A stretch of DNA of 64,000 nt from Tetrapyrgos nigripes (lineage: Eukaryota > Basidiomycota > Agaricomycetes > Agaricales > Campanellaceae). The translations under genes were made by a program, and so were the position numbers. Positions 13,361-24,371 of the stretch are shown in pieces (the first letter of the stretch is position 1; every line of letters starts with the position of its first letter). Below the pieces are notes generated by a model. That model did not search any database, was not told the origin of the DNA, and saw nothing but the letters and a program-made list of their open reading frames with translations. The stretch lies in assembly GCA_013368315.1 (NCBI GenBank), contig JAACJM010000123.1, positions 1 through 64,000 on the forward strand. The letters are read 5' to 3'.

Positions 13361-13611
13361 GTATGTAGCACGGACCCTGGTGAGGATGCAGGTTAGATAG
13401 ATAGATAGATAGTAAAGGCTAGCGGGTAGCTACGCTGTTCTAGGCACGTGACAAGTCCGATTCACGATGAAATTCAAATTGTGAAAGGTTGAAGGGATGG
13501 CCACTCATACTTTGAATAATGAAGCAAAGACATGAATCGATCAGCTTGATACCTCGTGATGGCATCATAGTGATGGTGACTAATTGCCGCAGTCGCAAGC
13601 AGCAGGGAAGA

Positions 13612-14039
13612 TCATAACGATGAGGAACTGAGTGAGAGTAAGGTCAGTGAAGACGAGGTGACCCCAGTCTCTCTATAGTGACATGAGCAAAAAAAGACAT
13701 TAGTACAAGTGAAGTAAAACATACCTCACGTTTCGCTGACGACTTGACAATCTAGAGAACTATGTGAGATAGCAGCAGGCAGAACAAATTACCAATATGC
13801 TCACCTCGTAAAGATAGAGTATAGGAGCCCACTCCTTCTTTCTTCATCTCCTCGCACCGCTGCTCGACCTCCTCAACGATAGCTTTCCTCGCGAAGTTGA
13901 AATCTCCCCTGCTTAAATCTGTCGCATTCTCAGGGTTTCCTTGCAACTTGGGGGATACATCGTTCGTGTAGACACCGAGGCCCCGAAATTGACTGAGACG
14001 ACGTGTTGCGCAGATTTCTGAGCGGTTTACCATCATCAT
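13612..14039 (-). CDS. Candidate three-exon hypothetical protein
   Basis: The first exon starts at 14039 (MMMVNRSE) and contains an Arg/Glu-rich helix-like segment (ARKAIVEEVEQRCEEMKKEG). Reading on requires an intron beginning GTGAGC near 13806 and a second one ending CTATAG near 13676. With these the frame stays open to a TGA at 13612-13614 and ends in a Ser/Leu-rich tail. The first acceptor is not the strongest one in the area. The product is not recognised. Confidence 0.25.
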
Positions 14040-14754
14040 CGGGCTAAAGCTTTGAGAAAAAGCTAATAAGATACTTCATCCGATACAGAGAGCAGTACTA
14101 CGGAAGCCCCGAAAATGCTGAAGCTAAACCCTCCATTGTCGCGTTGTCGTCAGAGAACTTGAAAGTGAAAACGCGTCGCGTAAAATGAGTGCGATCTATA
14201 TACCTAAATAGGTAAATAGACGGCAGTCGCCTAGTCAAAATTCGTTCTCCGGTATTGTGGCGTAACCCGACAACGCTTCAGAATCATGAGCCATGACGAA
14301 AGCTTGACTATCATTTTTTGCTCATTGACCTCAAGGTCAGTCCGGTCTTGCGCACTCCTGAACGGCAACTTGCTAACAGCGAAGGGTCGGGCTACCATGG
14401 TCTTTTGCGTCGAGCAGAAGGTCTGGTGAGCGCTTCTTGTTCAGCTTACTAGTTCGTTGTTCTCGCTTGAAGCCTTTACTTGTTCCGAAGAACTCTCGAT
14501 GCCGCAGGTTTCGGGCTCGACGATTTGCAATCGCTAAGCCTACATGGTCAAAAGTGGTGAATAAGTGATTTGTGAGCATATTCAGACCCACCGTGACCAC
14601 CACATGGGGTGGCTGAAGGATTGGCTTTCATCTTGATGCGGTTTTCGGAAATGCTACATACTAATACATAAAACTACGTGCTTGTAGATCCCAATTTAGC
14701 TTTAGGCAACGAGGCATGCCTTGCGGGGGCCGGACGAGGCCCAGCTGGGAGGAG

Positions 14755-14760
14755 TATAAA
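14755..14760 (+). promoter_or_regulatory. TATA box of the small secreted peptide gene
   Basis: TATAAA sits 57 bp upstream of the ATG at 14817, a normal fungal distance, with a pyrimidine-rich stretch between them. Confidence 0.55.
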
Positions 14761-14816
14761 GAGACCCTAGTTCAGCAATTCCACCATTCGCTCTCTCCTG
14801 GGGTATTCTGATCCTC

Positions 14817-15165
14817 ATGAAGTTCTCCATTACAGCCGCACTTCTTTTTGCTCTCGTCGCCGGCCCTGCAAGTGCTGCCGTCGTGAGTTCCTTATGTTCC
14901 TTTTCTTGCCACGCACATTCATGACTGAGTTTTCAGATCCAGAAACGTGATGATGTTGCCACTGTTGCCGGCCCAATCACTGAGCCTACGGTGGTCACTG
15001 CGACCAGGGTATTCCCTACTCTGATAGATGAACCGCCCTTTATGAAAACAGTTACTTCGGAGGTTGTCTGGACGTCAGTTGTTTTAGTCCTTTTTGAAAA
15101 ATACCTCTCGTTTTTGATTCTTGCTGGCACTTTTTAGGCAATACCCAGCCGCATACACCGCCTGA
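14817..15165 (+). CDS. Small secreted peptide precursor with Kex2-type site
   Basis: Three exons, 14817-14882, 14937-15073 and 15138-15165, joined by introns of 54 and 64 nt (GTGAGT..TTTCAG and GTCAGT..TTTTAG), encode 76 residues. The N-terminus is a clear signal peptide: M-K, a hydrophobic core, then the small-residue run PASAA. The dibasic pair KR follows within four residues of the predicted cleavage, a typical Kex2 processing site. The mature part is Thr/Val-rich and ends WTQYPAAYTA. Without the second intron the frame would stop at 15137 after a hydrophobic tail. The spliced form is preferred because both splice sites are good and the tail is more protein-like. There is no CaaX end, so it is not a mating pheromone. 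Few cysteines, no family name. Confidence 0.6.
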
Positions 15166-16122
15166 ATGCGTTGGGCACACTCACAGTTCTTCTATTCTTG
15201 GAAGTTGGCAGATAAGATGGGATCTAATCGAGTGGATAATGTTGTATTCATTTTGGGATGATTATTGATGATATTCGGTTGTTTTGCACTATGGAGACCT
15301 ATGCAACGCCTGAGCTTCTTCCTGCGAAAGCGGCCCATCGAATACGATATTCAAGATCGTACTAAATCCCTGACCCTGCAGCTCGTTATCCACCAAGCAA
15401 TCACCTTCGAACACTACTTTTATTGCCCAAATCCAAATGTTCCACGAAGCGTCCAGCACCTCGTGCTAACAGTCCGGGTGACTGTAGCAGGTCTCATCGG
15501 ATGGCGCTTTGTGTATAGCAGTGCTGAGACTGGGGAAGCTACCAGCGCCGTCGATCTATCGAGCTCGACAAAAGTACTTGAAGATTTTAGGGCTCGGGCG
15601 AAGGACACCCTTTACCATTTCTTTCAATAATAATGATTGAAAGAGAAATAGAGCTGTAATAGGACGAAGATTTAAGAAGAAGTGAAAGCCAACACTCATG
15701 CGTTGGACAGTCTCAACCAAGGACTCAATCCCGAAGCTCATTCCATTTGGAATAGGAGGTGGCTGCGGTAGTTACTCCAGATGTTACGAAGAGCTCTTAA
15801 CGCTAGATTGAACAAGAATGATTTCTACCCCCTTGTCCAGCTTCATCACCTGCCATGACCTCTCGCTCGCTTTCAATGGCGTCGATCTACCAGCTTGGAA
15901 TCGCAGCGACGACTGTCCACAGCTGATTTCTGCGTCCATCTGGCGCATTTTCGAATCAGTGGCCTAGGACGCCGTCAAACATACTGTAAGTACCCTATAT
16001 CAGACACTTATTCTTGCTATCCTTCCAAGTTGAATACAACTACTGTTTGTAAATGACGAATGTATACAATACTTTAATTACTTTATAAACTGGGGCAACA
16101 AACCATCGCTTCGCGTGGCAAA
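15166..16122. other. Region without a confident gene; one unassigned open frame
   Basis: A 121-codon plus-strand frame lies at 15265-15630. It reads as a plausible protein segment (for example RTKSLTLQLVIHQ) but has an antisense frame opposite and no family match. The rest shows no gene. Confidence 0.3.
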
Positions 16123-16427
16123 TTACGAGGCCCTTTTACGTAGTCTAACTCAGGTTATGCAGAAGGGAGGGAGAATCAGTGGAAAGTGGGAGGGAAGAAG
16201 GGCGTTATAATTAAGCAGACCGATTTAACATGCTGGCATGACGTCGTGGTTATTGACGTCAACGGTCCTTGGATCTGGTCCAGACCGAGTCTGGACATTC
16301 CGGTTGTTGGGAAAGGCAAAGACCGGCTGTGGCAACGAAAAGGGGTGGGATTTGAGGTCGTGGTAAAATTTTGCTACTCAATTGCGAGGTCGCCATAAGT
16401 TAACTCGGCCTTTAAGAGGCCTCGTAA
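16123..16427. mobile_element. Small TIR element of the TTACGAGGCC family (MITE-like)
   Basis: The left end TTACGAGGCC at 16123-16132 is matched by inverted GGCCTCGTAA at 16418-16427, and the similarity continues inward for about 35 bp (a TTAACT..GG motif on both sides). The element is 305 bp and has no transposase. Related ends occur at 42725/43445, 43876 and 58286/59708, so it is a dispersed family. The flank on the left carries the GCTTCGCRTGGCAA motif that also precedes other copies. Confidence 0.6.
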
Positions 16428-16441
16428 TAAGTACATGATTA

Positions 16442-17099
16442 GAGCCTGTTCAGTAGAAAGTAAAGACGCGTGTACTTTTTTAACGGATTACTCAAAATGG
16501 CAGGTGTCTGAAATTTTCTCTGAAAGCGTGACAGAGCCATAAGAGCGTCAAGGACGTCGTCTCCAGCAAGCGGTATGCATCCTCAGCGATCTCTGGATGC
16601 TCTACGGCCCATTATACTCGCTGCTGGGTGGCTGGTGAATGTAATTGCCCTTGTTGTCGCCATCTACACATCTCCTCACTACTGGAAGCAACCTTACCAC
16701 ACCTCTGCCCTGACCGGTGCACAGTGGGTTCATGAACTCGTCAAAGGCCATCCCGACTGGATATATGACGAACTTGGAATGCGGTTACATGTTTTTTTGT
16801 TCTTTGTAGAGCAGTTGAGGGCACTGGGAGTGGAGGATAGTCGGCATCTTACAGTGGAAGAAAAGGGCATTTCCGCCAGGTTTCAGTGCCCTCTTGCGTC
16901 TCCTGCTCTTGGATACAGCTGTCTCCATGTCATTCTGAGCCATTGAGGATATTGTAGGTGGTATATAGGCTATTGAGCGACGCAATGAGGTTTTTTTCTG
17001 CAAGTCACAGAAGGGTCACAATAGAATTATAAACAGAACTACCATATGCAGTAATCTGTTAAAAATTTTAAGCGTCTTTACTTTCTACTGAACAGGCTC
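16442..17099 (+). mobile_element. PIF/Harbinger-like non-autonomous element
   Basis: The ends GAGCCTGTTCAGTAGAAAGT (16442 on) and their inverse (to 17099) form TIRs that are perfect for 28 bp and extend imperfectly to about 53 bp. The flanks read TTA on the left and TAA on the right, close to the TWA target preferred by Harbinger elements and also compatible with a TA duplication. The element is 658 bp and contains a transposase fragment. Confidence 0.65.
16575..16946 (+). pseudogene. N-terminal remnant of a HARBI1-type (DDE) transposase
   Basis: The 123-codon frame contains HTSALTGAQWVHELVKGHP and LGMRLHVFLF..LRALGVEDSRHLTVEE. This pattern is known from the helical N-terminal region of fungal and plant Harbinger transposases. 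After about residue 95 the frame no longer looks like the family, and the catalytic DDE domain is absent. It lies wholly between the two TIRs, so it is the leftover of an internally deleted autonomous copy. Confidence 0.6.
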
Positions 17100-17260
17100 T
17101 AAGTTGAAGGGGTGATGATTAGCAGAGCTGATTAGGATTAGGGCTCTGAATTAGTGCCTGGGAAGTGCCAGACCCGATTTGGTTCTGGCCAGAACCTAAT
17201 TGGGATATTAGACAAATCATGATTATGCTTACCTCCCAATTTGGTTCTGTGACAATTTTA

Positions 17261-17863
17261 GATTGGAGGTCCTTACACACGAAACGGACCGCAAACACAT
17301 TCTGTTGAATTGGGCAGATGGCGGAAAATTTATTCCGACTAAATTGCGGATAAATTTTCTGAGTTGGGAGTGTCCAGGAGGATTTAGATAAGACAACCCA
17401 TATTTAAATTCTTCTGGACAACAGACTGCTGTAAGATCCTAGCGTGTATAGAGTGTAAAGTTTTGTGAGGGACTTGTCTTATTTTATTGATAGATAATAG
17501 AAACAATCATATGTTGTGTGAAAAAAATTTTTTTTTTATAGGTGGAGAAAAGAAGGGGGATGGTGGTGGGTCAACAAAATTTGAGAGGACTATCGCTTAA
17601 GGATTTTTATCCTTGAGGAGAAGATGGACGCGAAAGAGAAGGAAGAGACAGGTCATGTTATTGCGATGATGGACCTTTCAATCTGAAAATATATTCTCTT
17701 TCCTTTGTCATAGAATCACACTTTCGGATTGGAGGTACATGTGAAACGGATCACAAACGCATTCTGTCAAATTGGGCAGATGGCGGAAAATTTATTCTGA
17801 CTAAATTGTGGATAAATTTTCTGAGTCGGGAGTGTCCAGGAGGATTTAGATACGACAACCCGA
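17261..17863. repeat. Pair of direct repeats (about 137 bp) downstream of the DIRS-type element
   Basis: The blocks 17261-17399 and 17727-17862 are highly similar. Both contain GGGCAGATGGCGGAAAATTT, a TAAATTTTCTGAGT motif and the end GACAACCC. They sit just beyond the 3' end of the minus-strand tyrosine-recombinase element. They may be its terminal (split) direct repeats or an unrelated repeat; the sequence alone does not decide. Confidence 0.5.
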
Positions 17864-18057
17864 AGCTAACAAGCAAGCCACAGCACATCGTATCTGTATG
17901 AGAGGACATATACCGACACCCAAAGACTGTAGGTCAAGCTAGGCTGCACAGATAGACAATGCGTAATATGATTTGATTTTGGCACATTATATATTGTGAA
18001 TGAGTATGGATATAGATAGTAGAGGTACAGAGAACTGGTTACGTTGAGGTCATGGTG

Positions 18058-18310
18058 TGGTGTCTTGAAGGTGTGGTAAGTAGTGGTGAGTAGCAATGGT
18101 GAAAGGTATGACAAAAGATTGAGGAACATGATACAGTGATGTGATGGTATGGAGGATGTATGTGCATGATGATGTGAGGAGAGTGGATGGAGTGTCCCGA
18201 AGGTGTGGTATGTAGTGTTGAATAGTTATGGAAATAGTATGATGGAAGGCTGAAGAACGAGATACAGTAATGAGATGGTATAGAGGATGTATGTGCATGC
18301 TGACATGGGG
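18058..18310. repeat. Tandem duplication, about 130-bp unit
   Basis: Two adjacent copies start at about 18058 and 18188. They share a GAAGGTGTGGTA start, a GATACAGTRATG block and an AGAGGATGTATGTGCATG-like end. Confidence 0.5.
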
Positions 18311-18337
18311 GAGCGTAATGGTGAGTCATGGTGGCTG

Positions 18338-19446
18338 CTATATGCCGAGGCGTTGGTGAAGGCATTTGCGGGCATATACCCTGTCAATATGGATGGATGC
18401 ACAAGTGTGGAGGTCCCTCCAGTATCTAGTGAATGCACTAGATTTCCACCTTCCACACATTTTGACATATTCCGGGTCTACACCGTCCTGGAGAAGTAAG
18501 GTGGTGCCCCAGTGTGGAAGGAGTGACTGGTGAAGCGAGGGTAACCTTCCTTCTTCCATATGTTGTTGCACAAGTTGAGGAAATAGGATTTGGTCATGAC
18601 TTTGAGTTTGCCCTTTTTGTCCCTGTATGACATAAGGGGATCGTTGGGGGATAGATTGTTGTGGCAAACGTGGATGTGTGTGGCCTTGGTGGCATTGAGT
18701 GAGCCATGGTATGTGTGGATGTGGGCATGGTTGCCTCTGGAGACAGATGTCTTGGTGCTGGGTAGGAACATGGCAAGAGGCCCATGTTTGGAATTGGGAG
18801 TGGGAGGAGGAAGTTCAGTAACGTCTTGTACATGTGGATGTTTGGTTGGGTCAAAGAGATGGGAAAAGATCTCGCTTAGCTGGAGCTGACCAAGGAGACT
18901 GTACTTGGATCTGGAGAGGGCACACTTGTGGTCTCCATGGTTGGACGTGGACCAAGTGGAGTGCAGACTCTGCATCATGTCTCGTGTGACTGGAGGACGT
19001 TCTGGGCGATGTGAAGAAGAAGGTGATTGGTGGTCTACACCAGTTAGCGTCTTGCATAGCAGATCAGATCTGAGCCATCTGAAACCCAACATTGTGTGCC
19101 ATGTCTTGAGGGCACTCAACTTTGCCTTGACGGTACCTCCAGCTAGGTGGCCTAGGAAAGAGGCTGCAAATTCACACAGGACTGCTTCTGGGGCAGGTAG
19201 AACTTCATCCGGATGTAATCCCATGTCGTTCGCCCAAACAGCAAACTCCATCACTGCCAGTTGTTGGTGACGGCGAGTTTCTGGTTTTACAGACCCTGCT
19301 ATGGCAGCTGCTGCGTTATTGGATAGGTTGGGATTGTGGAGGGTGTTGAAGTTCAGTTCGTCAGTGAAGCGAGGAGGGAGAGAGTTTGAACGTTTGGCAG
19401 GGCGAATTTTTGTACGAGTGGGAGAGTGTGAGCTGCTGTGAGGCAT
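18338..19446 (-). pseudogene. Tyrosine recombinase (phage-integrase fold) of the DIRS-type element, inactivated
   Basis: The frame from ATG 19446 runs 322 codons. It contains a typical core-binding part (AVMEFAVWANDMGL, LAGGTVKAKLSALKTWH) and the start of the catalytic domain. Three faults are visible. The box I position reads GQLQLSEI where the family normally has Arg in place of the second Gln. The box II position reads HSFHTG where HxxR is expected. One base is missing in the G-run near 18510, so the C-terminal part continues in another frame (TTLLLQDGVDPEYVKMCGRW, then TRYWRD with the nucleophile Tyr). Both Arg losses are compatible with CpG to CpA changes. The enzyme cannot be active as read. 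Confidence 0.7.
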
Positions 19447-19651
19447 GATGGGATAGAGTGTATGGTATGAAGAGGTAGATGTTGTGAAGTGGTGGTAGGA
19501 ATGGACGAGATGGTTGTAGTAAGAAAGTTTGATAGATTATGTATTTACAGTTTTGGCTTCGCAATCATTGTGACGTCGTGTTAATGTTGGCACTGCATGT
19601 TTTGGTTTGATTGAGGTACAATTCTGACATGGTTACAGTAATAAAGTTTAT

Positions 19652-20350
19652 TCAGATTGTGGTAATACGTGGGTTGTGAAAATCTACAGGTTTACATATG
19701 TATGGTGATAATTCTTTGGGTAGTTTTGGAGGATGTGGGTGAAGGGTGTCGCAAGAGGGGAATAAGCCTCGGGAGGGTTCATCTGCAAGGTTGGAAGCAG
19801 AAGGTAACCATTCTACAGTTATCCAAATGGAATGTTCTTGCATCAAGGCCATGATGCGGCGTAGTGATGCGTTTTGGGCGGGTCCACAAGAGTAGCTGGC
19901 TTTGAGAGCACCAATGACGCCTTGGTTATCGGAAAGGATCCGAATGTGAGTGTTGTTGATGTGAGATGTGATTAGAGTGAGAAGGGCAAGTTCGATGGCA
20001 ACCATTTTGGCCCAGCCTATATGGCATCCTTCACCTGCCCAATGGGATTTGAGCTCCCATGCTAACCACCTGTTGTTGAGTATGAGACCAATGCCCCATG
20101 AAGTGGAGGTGTCAACATATAACACAGTTGACTCATTGAGTGGAGGTGGTTGGGTGATTTGTAGACCCAAGAATTTGAGTTGGAGTTGATTTAACCACCA
20201 TCTGAGGTCTTCCTCCATAGGTTTTGTGCATTGATGGCGAACAAAGTGCCTGTTATTGTCATTGAACCCAGAGATCAAGCGGTGGAGTGAGGCTAGGTAG
20301 GCACGACCTTGTGGGGCTACTAAGGTGATGTGTTGCAGGGTGCCTACCAT
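19652..20350 (-). CDS. RNase H region of the DIRS-type element
   Basis: A 232-codon open frame shows the RNase H acidic residues in order: D in LYVDTSTSWG, E in AIELALL, D in LSDNQGV and D in NLADEPSRG. This arrangement follows the reverse transcriptase in DIRS-like elements. It continues in the same direction as the RT region upstream and was probably one polyprotein with it. No stop is seen within this piece. Confidence 0.7.
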   Translation of the reverse strand: MVGTLQHITLVAPQGRAYLASLHRLISGFNDNNRHFVRHQCTKPMEEDLRWWLNQLQLKFLGLQITQPPPLNESTVLYVDTSTSWGIGLILNNRWLAWELKSHWAGEGCHIGWAKMVAIELALLTLITSHINNTHIRILSDNQGVIGALKASYSCGPAQNASLRRIMALMQEHSIWITVEWLPSASNLADEPSRGLFPSCDTLHPHPPKLPKELSPYICKPVDFHNPRITTI

Positions 20351-21060
20351 GGAAGCTGCTTCTTCTTTAGTGTGTGAAGTGTTGGATAGGAAGGTGGATA
20401 TCTTTGTTGAGTATTTTCGTTTCTTGGCTTCAGGTAACTCAACAGTCTTCTTCTTGATGTTCCATAAGAAACCGATGTACGTGAAGAAGACAGCAAAAGC
20501 GACAAATTTTGGAAGTGCCCACAGCCACCCTAGTTCCTCAGCGATGGACCAGACAAGGTGTTCATCATAGGAGTAGGTGAAGGAGCTGTCAGGAAGTGAG
20601 AGTTTTGGGTAGTGGAAGAAGATAAAATCGTCAACCCATTTGATGAGCGCTTCGACACCTGTTGTGATGGAAGGATTAGATTGTTAGTTGTCATGTCTCC
20701 AGTAGTGAGAATCTGTCATACCAGAGTTGAGCAAGACATGGACCATTGCATCAGCAACGTGTCCCCAAATGCCTGGAGATGACGCTTTGCCAAAGTTGAG
20801 ACACTGGTCAAGATACACAAGACCGTTGAAGGTCATAGCAACAAAGTTGTGTGTGGTCGGGTGGATAGGAATGTTATGGAAGGCAGCATCAGCATCAAAG
20901 ATGGATGCTTGCGTTCCTGGTGGTGCATTTGCGATAAGTAACCAACACTCGGAAAAGGTGCCCCAAGCACATTGAAACTTGTCGGTATCAATTAAGGAGT
21001 TGATGGAAAAGACTTCGGGATCTATGGTAATGGGAGAAGGTGCACTGGGGATGGAAGTGG
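20350..21060 (-). pseudogene. Reverse transcriptase region of the DIRS-type element
   Basis: Minus-strand reading gives ASIFDADAAFHNIPI, then FGKASSPGIWG and, after a 63-nt GT..AG intron-like gap (20721-20659), WVDDFIFF. These correspond to the RT catalytic Asp block, the SPGIF-like block and the (Y)VDD box. The segment runs into the RNase H frame. The intron-like gap is unusual for a retroelement and may be a host-type intron or a decayed stretch. Confidence 0.6.
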
Positions 21061-21205
21061 AGGTTTCACTGGAGTCAGATGAGGTTTCGAGGAGGCGCTG
21101 GAGGTGAGGAGGTGTGTGTGTGTGGGTACGAGTGATTGATGATTATTCTGAATTTACCAGGCTTCTGTTCCAGAACAGCCAAAGGAGAAGTGTGGAAAGG
21201 GCGGA

Positions 21206-22085
21206 TCAACGACTCAAGATATGTTGGCTCAAACCTGATGGAGATCCAGCCTTTGTGGCGATTTTGTCCTTGAACTTGTCCATGATGATGTGGGAGTAGG
21301 TGTTAGCGAATGGGTGGTTTCGTGGTATGAAAGTGTGTGATAGTTGGTAGGACTCAACTCCAATTGGAAAACCATCACATAGACCTTCAGGGACCTTTGC
21401 GAACCTCTCATAGCCACCAGTGGCCACTAGGAGTCTGGTCCAGGCCTCATGTCGAAGGTGAGTGATGATGGGAAATAAGTTATGGTTTCCTAGAGGAGGA
21501 GGTTGGCTTCGATGAGGAGCCAGAGGTAGGGTGGTTTTGGGAGGTGTGGTCAGCAGATCCACAGTGGCCACAGAGATGTTTGTACTGGCAAGAGGAGGCT
21601 GACAAGGAGCAGCCATGACCGTTATACCCAATGCAGAACATGTGGCCCTGCGAGTCCTTGTATGAGTTCCCAGACTTTCAGAGGAAGTCATTGTTCCTGG
21701 GTTTGTGATCTCAGTAATGGTGTTTGAGGCCACACAGCCAACATGTGAGGTCGCGCCGGGATGAGATGGCAGTGCTACTACCATGAAAGGAAGAGGAAGA
21801 TGATGTCGCAGAGGAGGAGCGTGAGTAGGTGTTACGACGGTTGTCGTGCACCCAGACAGAAAGGTATGAGTTTATGCTGGAAGGAAGGATGTTGGCCCAG
21901 TGTGTGCACTGTGAGATGATTTTCTGGTGGTAATAATCCCAGACTGGATGAAAAATGGTGGATACAGAGATCAACCACCATTCAGGAGACAATTCCCAGC
22001 TGTTTAGGGTTTCCTGCAGGTAGTAGACAGCGGTGGGGAAGTTGTCGAAGATGGTGTCACTCTTGGACATCGACATGATGAGCAT
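21206..22085 (-). pseudogene. Gag-like protein with Cys/His clusters, broken into frames
   Basis: A minus-strand frame contains FCIGYNGHGC followed by CQYKHLCGHCGSADHTS, a Cys/His cluster like those in gag proteins of basidiomycete DIRS-type elements. The frame changes several times (around 21711-21784), so it is not intact. It lies at the 5' side of the RT as expected. Confidence 0.5.
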
Positions 22086-22169
22086 GTACCACTCATTGGC
22101 AACCCATCAGGCTGTCCCAGTTCCAACGTCCTTGCCCCGATGGTATTGGTAATAGCACAAGATTGCATC

Positions 22170-22627
22170 TGTCATGACGTCTATATTTGGTACTATTTAT
22201 TTCTTCTTATCTCCGTATCCTCAGACCTTTACACCATTTGACTCTTGTTCCACATGCTACGCACCGGACCTTTCATTTCTCTGATACAGCTTCGATACAG
22301 CTTCTTGACAGCTTCCTTTACAGCTTCCTTTATAGCTTTCTTTACAGCTTTCTTTACAGCTTTACTTTTACATATATAAACCCCGCCCTGACACCTGGTT
22401 CCCCATCTTGACCTCTTTGTCGTTGGGACCAGGTGTGTATTCCCCTTTTCATTACTTCTTTCACCTTTACTGATGGGCACTGTAGTTCCAGTACTTACTG
22501 CTGTCTGTTAGATATTTAATACATTCTTCGTTGTTGGGACCAGTTCCAGTACTTACTGCTGTCTGTTAGTCGAGTCGAGCCCGTAGCTCCTTGTTATCGC
22601 TATCTAAGCGCTTGCCTCTTTGTGACA
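22170..22627 (+). repeat. LTR 1 of the Ty3/gypsy element
   Basis: It starts TGTCATGACG and ends TTTGTGACA, 458 bp, the same length as LTR 2 at 28173-28630. It has a TATATAAA box (22373-22380) and, before it, an array of ACAGCTTYCTTT units. Confidence 0.85.
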
Positions 22628-22754
22628 TTAGGTCAAGATCCCTTACTGCACCGGTGGCCTCCGTATAGGTTGCCCTTGCAGGGGACAATACGCCGCACCA
22701 TCCTCAGTCTCTGATTCATCTGTCTCTGCATCTCCCCCACCACCTCTGACGCCA

Positions 22755-24371
22755 TTGCTCTGTGTAGATTGGCTACACAGTCTTGACTTAACAGATCAGA
22801 AGCACGTTAGCTTTGATATCGACAGCTACCTTGAAAACGGAGAAGAACTCTACAACAACTGCCAGCAACAGCCTTGTCCCATTGCTCATCAATCCATCCC
22901 CCAGGTCCACTACTACTCCTGGGAAGGAGAACACAGTATAATCCTACCCAGCAATCCAGCCCTACTTCGCTCCCACTTCCTACGCCTTGCCTTCAGTCAC
23001 CTGCCATGCTTCGGTCCTGTTTCTAGTACTTCCACTGTTCCATCACCAGACATCACTCACACCCCACTACTGCTATCCACTCCACCTTCTGCCATACCAA
23101 CAGCCCGTCCCAGTCCTACACTCATACCCAATCCATCCCCTCTTCCCGTGTCACCAGCCCCACTCAGTCCCATTGCTTCCCCAATCACTGACATTGACAT
23201 GTCCTCCACCGCCCTTGAAAACCTCCTCCAGGCTCTGGTCAACAACCAGAACCAGCTGCAGCAGGCAATCACCAATTTGGTCAATAGACCTACCCACGAA
23301 TCCTCAGACAAAACTGCCAAACCGGCCCCATTCAAAGGCGAACCAGCCAAACTCGACTCGTTCCTATCTCTCTTCATTCTCTGGGCTGGAGAACAAAAGT
23401 GGCTCAAACTTGACAGTGGGAAACTCGATCCACGGAAGTGCATTGCAGAAGCACTCCTTATGATGGAAGGACCTGCTGCAGAATGGGCCGCAGAGTATGC
23501 TCGTCATATCAGCAGAGTCCGAGCAGATGAAGCTGGAGCAGTCTTCCCCTGGGAAGGGAACTGGGACAACTTCACCCACGCACTAAAAGTTCGGTTCGGG
23601 GTAGCAAACGAGCAGCAGTTGGCCAAGAACAAGCTCGAGGCGTTGAAACAGGGAGATAAAACAGTCATGGAGTTCTCTCAGATTTTCAAGATGTGGGCAG
23701 AGAAGACTGGGTTCTCGGATCAGGACCTCCAGTACAAGTTCCGAAAGCGCCTTCATAAGGACCTGTTGTTCCCATTAGCAAATGTGGAGCTAGGACAGAA
23801 GGAGGCCCCTAAAAACCTAGACGAGCTGATCAACCAAGCACTTCATGTGGAACAGACCCTAGCAGAGTTCGTAGGAAAACGAGTCACTGGCCCTACCCCA
23901 TCCCTCTCCAGATTCCCCTCTGCATGAGACCCTAACGCCATGGACGTTGATGCCTCCTGTACTGAACGTCCCCAGGGTAACGGACGCACCTTCGTGGACT
24001 ACCAGAAGGCGATGCAGGGGCGCTGCTACGGCTGCAGTTCCAAGGATCACATGAAACGAGATGGGAACCACAGATGTGACAAGTGTGACTACTGTGAGAG
24101 GATGGGTCATCGCTCTTCCATCTGTCAGGACCGATACATGGGTCGACCCAGAGGAGGGGGTCGAAGTAGACAACGTGTGGCTGCCACTATTAGTGATACC
24201 TTTAGTCTTTTCCCCGATGATCCACCCTCTCCTACCCCTGCCGCTACCCCCACTGCTACTGTTGCCACTTCCTCATCCACTGAATCACCGTCTATGCTCT
24301 CTGCCTTGCAACAATCTATCGCCGATCAAACTGCCTTACTCCGTAACATCGCTAACCAACAGGGTTTTTGA
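22755..24371 (+). pseudogene. Gag of the Ty3/gypsy element (one internal stop)
   Basis: The frame 22755-23927 has a Pro-rich start and a retrotransposon-gag fold region (DNFTHALKVRFG..LEALKQGDKTVMEFSQIF). A TGA at 23925-23927 interrupts it, but the same frame reopens and runs to 24371. That part contains CYGCSSKDHMKRDG and CDYCERMGHRSSIC, a CCHC-type zinc knuckle pair. Reading through the stop gives one continuous gag. The protein would form the particle and bind RNA. Confidence 0.7.

Larger units (their letters stand above)
18300..22169 (-). mobile_element. DIRS-type tyrosine-recombinase retrotransposon, degraded
   Basis: Reading along the minus strand the order is gag-like zinc-knuckle protein (about 22085-21206), reverse transcriptase (about 21060-20350), RNase H (20350-19652) and tyrosine recombinase (19446-18338). 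This is the order known for DIRS-like elements. Several frames are interrupted. The 5' end is cut by or abuts the Ty3/gypsy LTR at 22170, so the true start is not seen. Confidence 0.75.

Noticed and set aside
15074..15137. Unspliced C-terminus of the small secreted peptide
   Set aside because: Reading through gives a hydrophobic tail. The stretch has good donor and acceptor sites, and the spliced end is more protein-like.
22282..22365. Short repeated ACAGCTTYCTTT units as a CRISPR-like array
   Set aside because: The units are adjacent without unique spacers and lie inside an LTR of a fungal retroelement.
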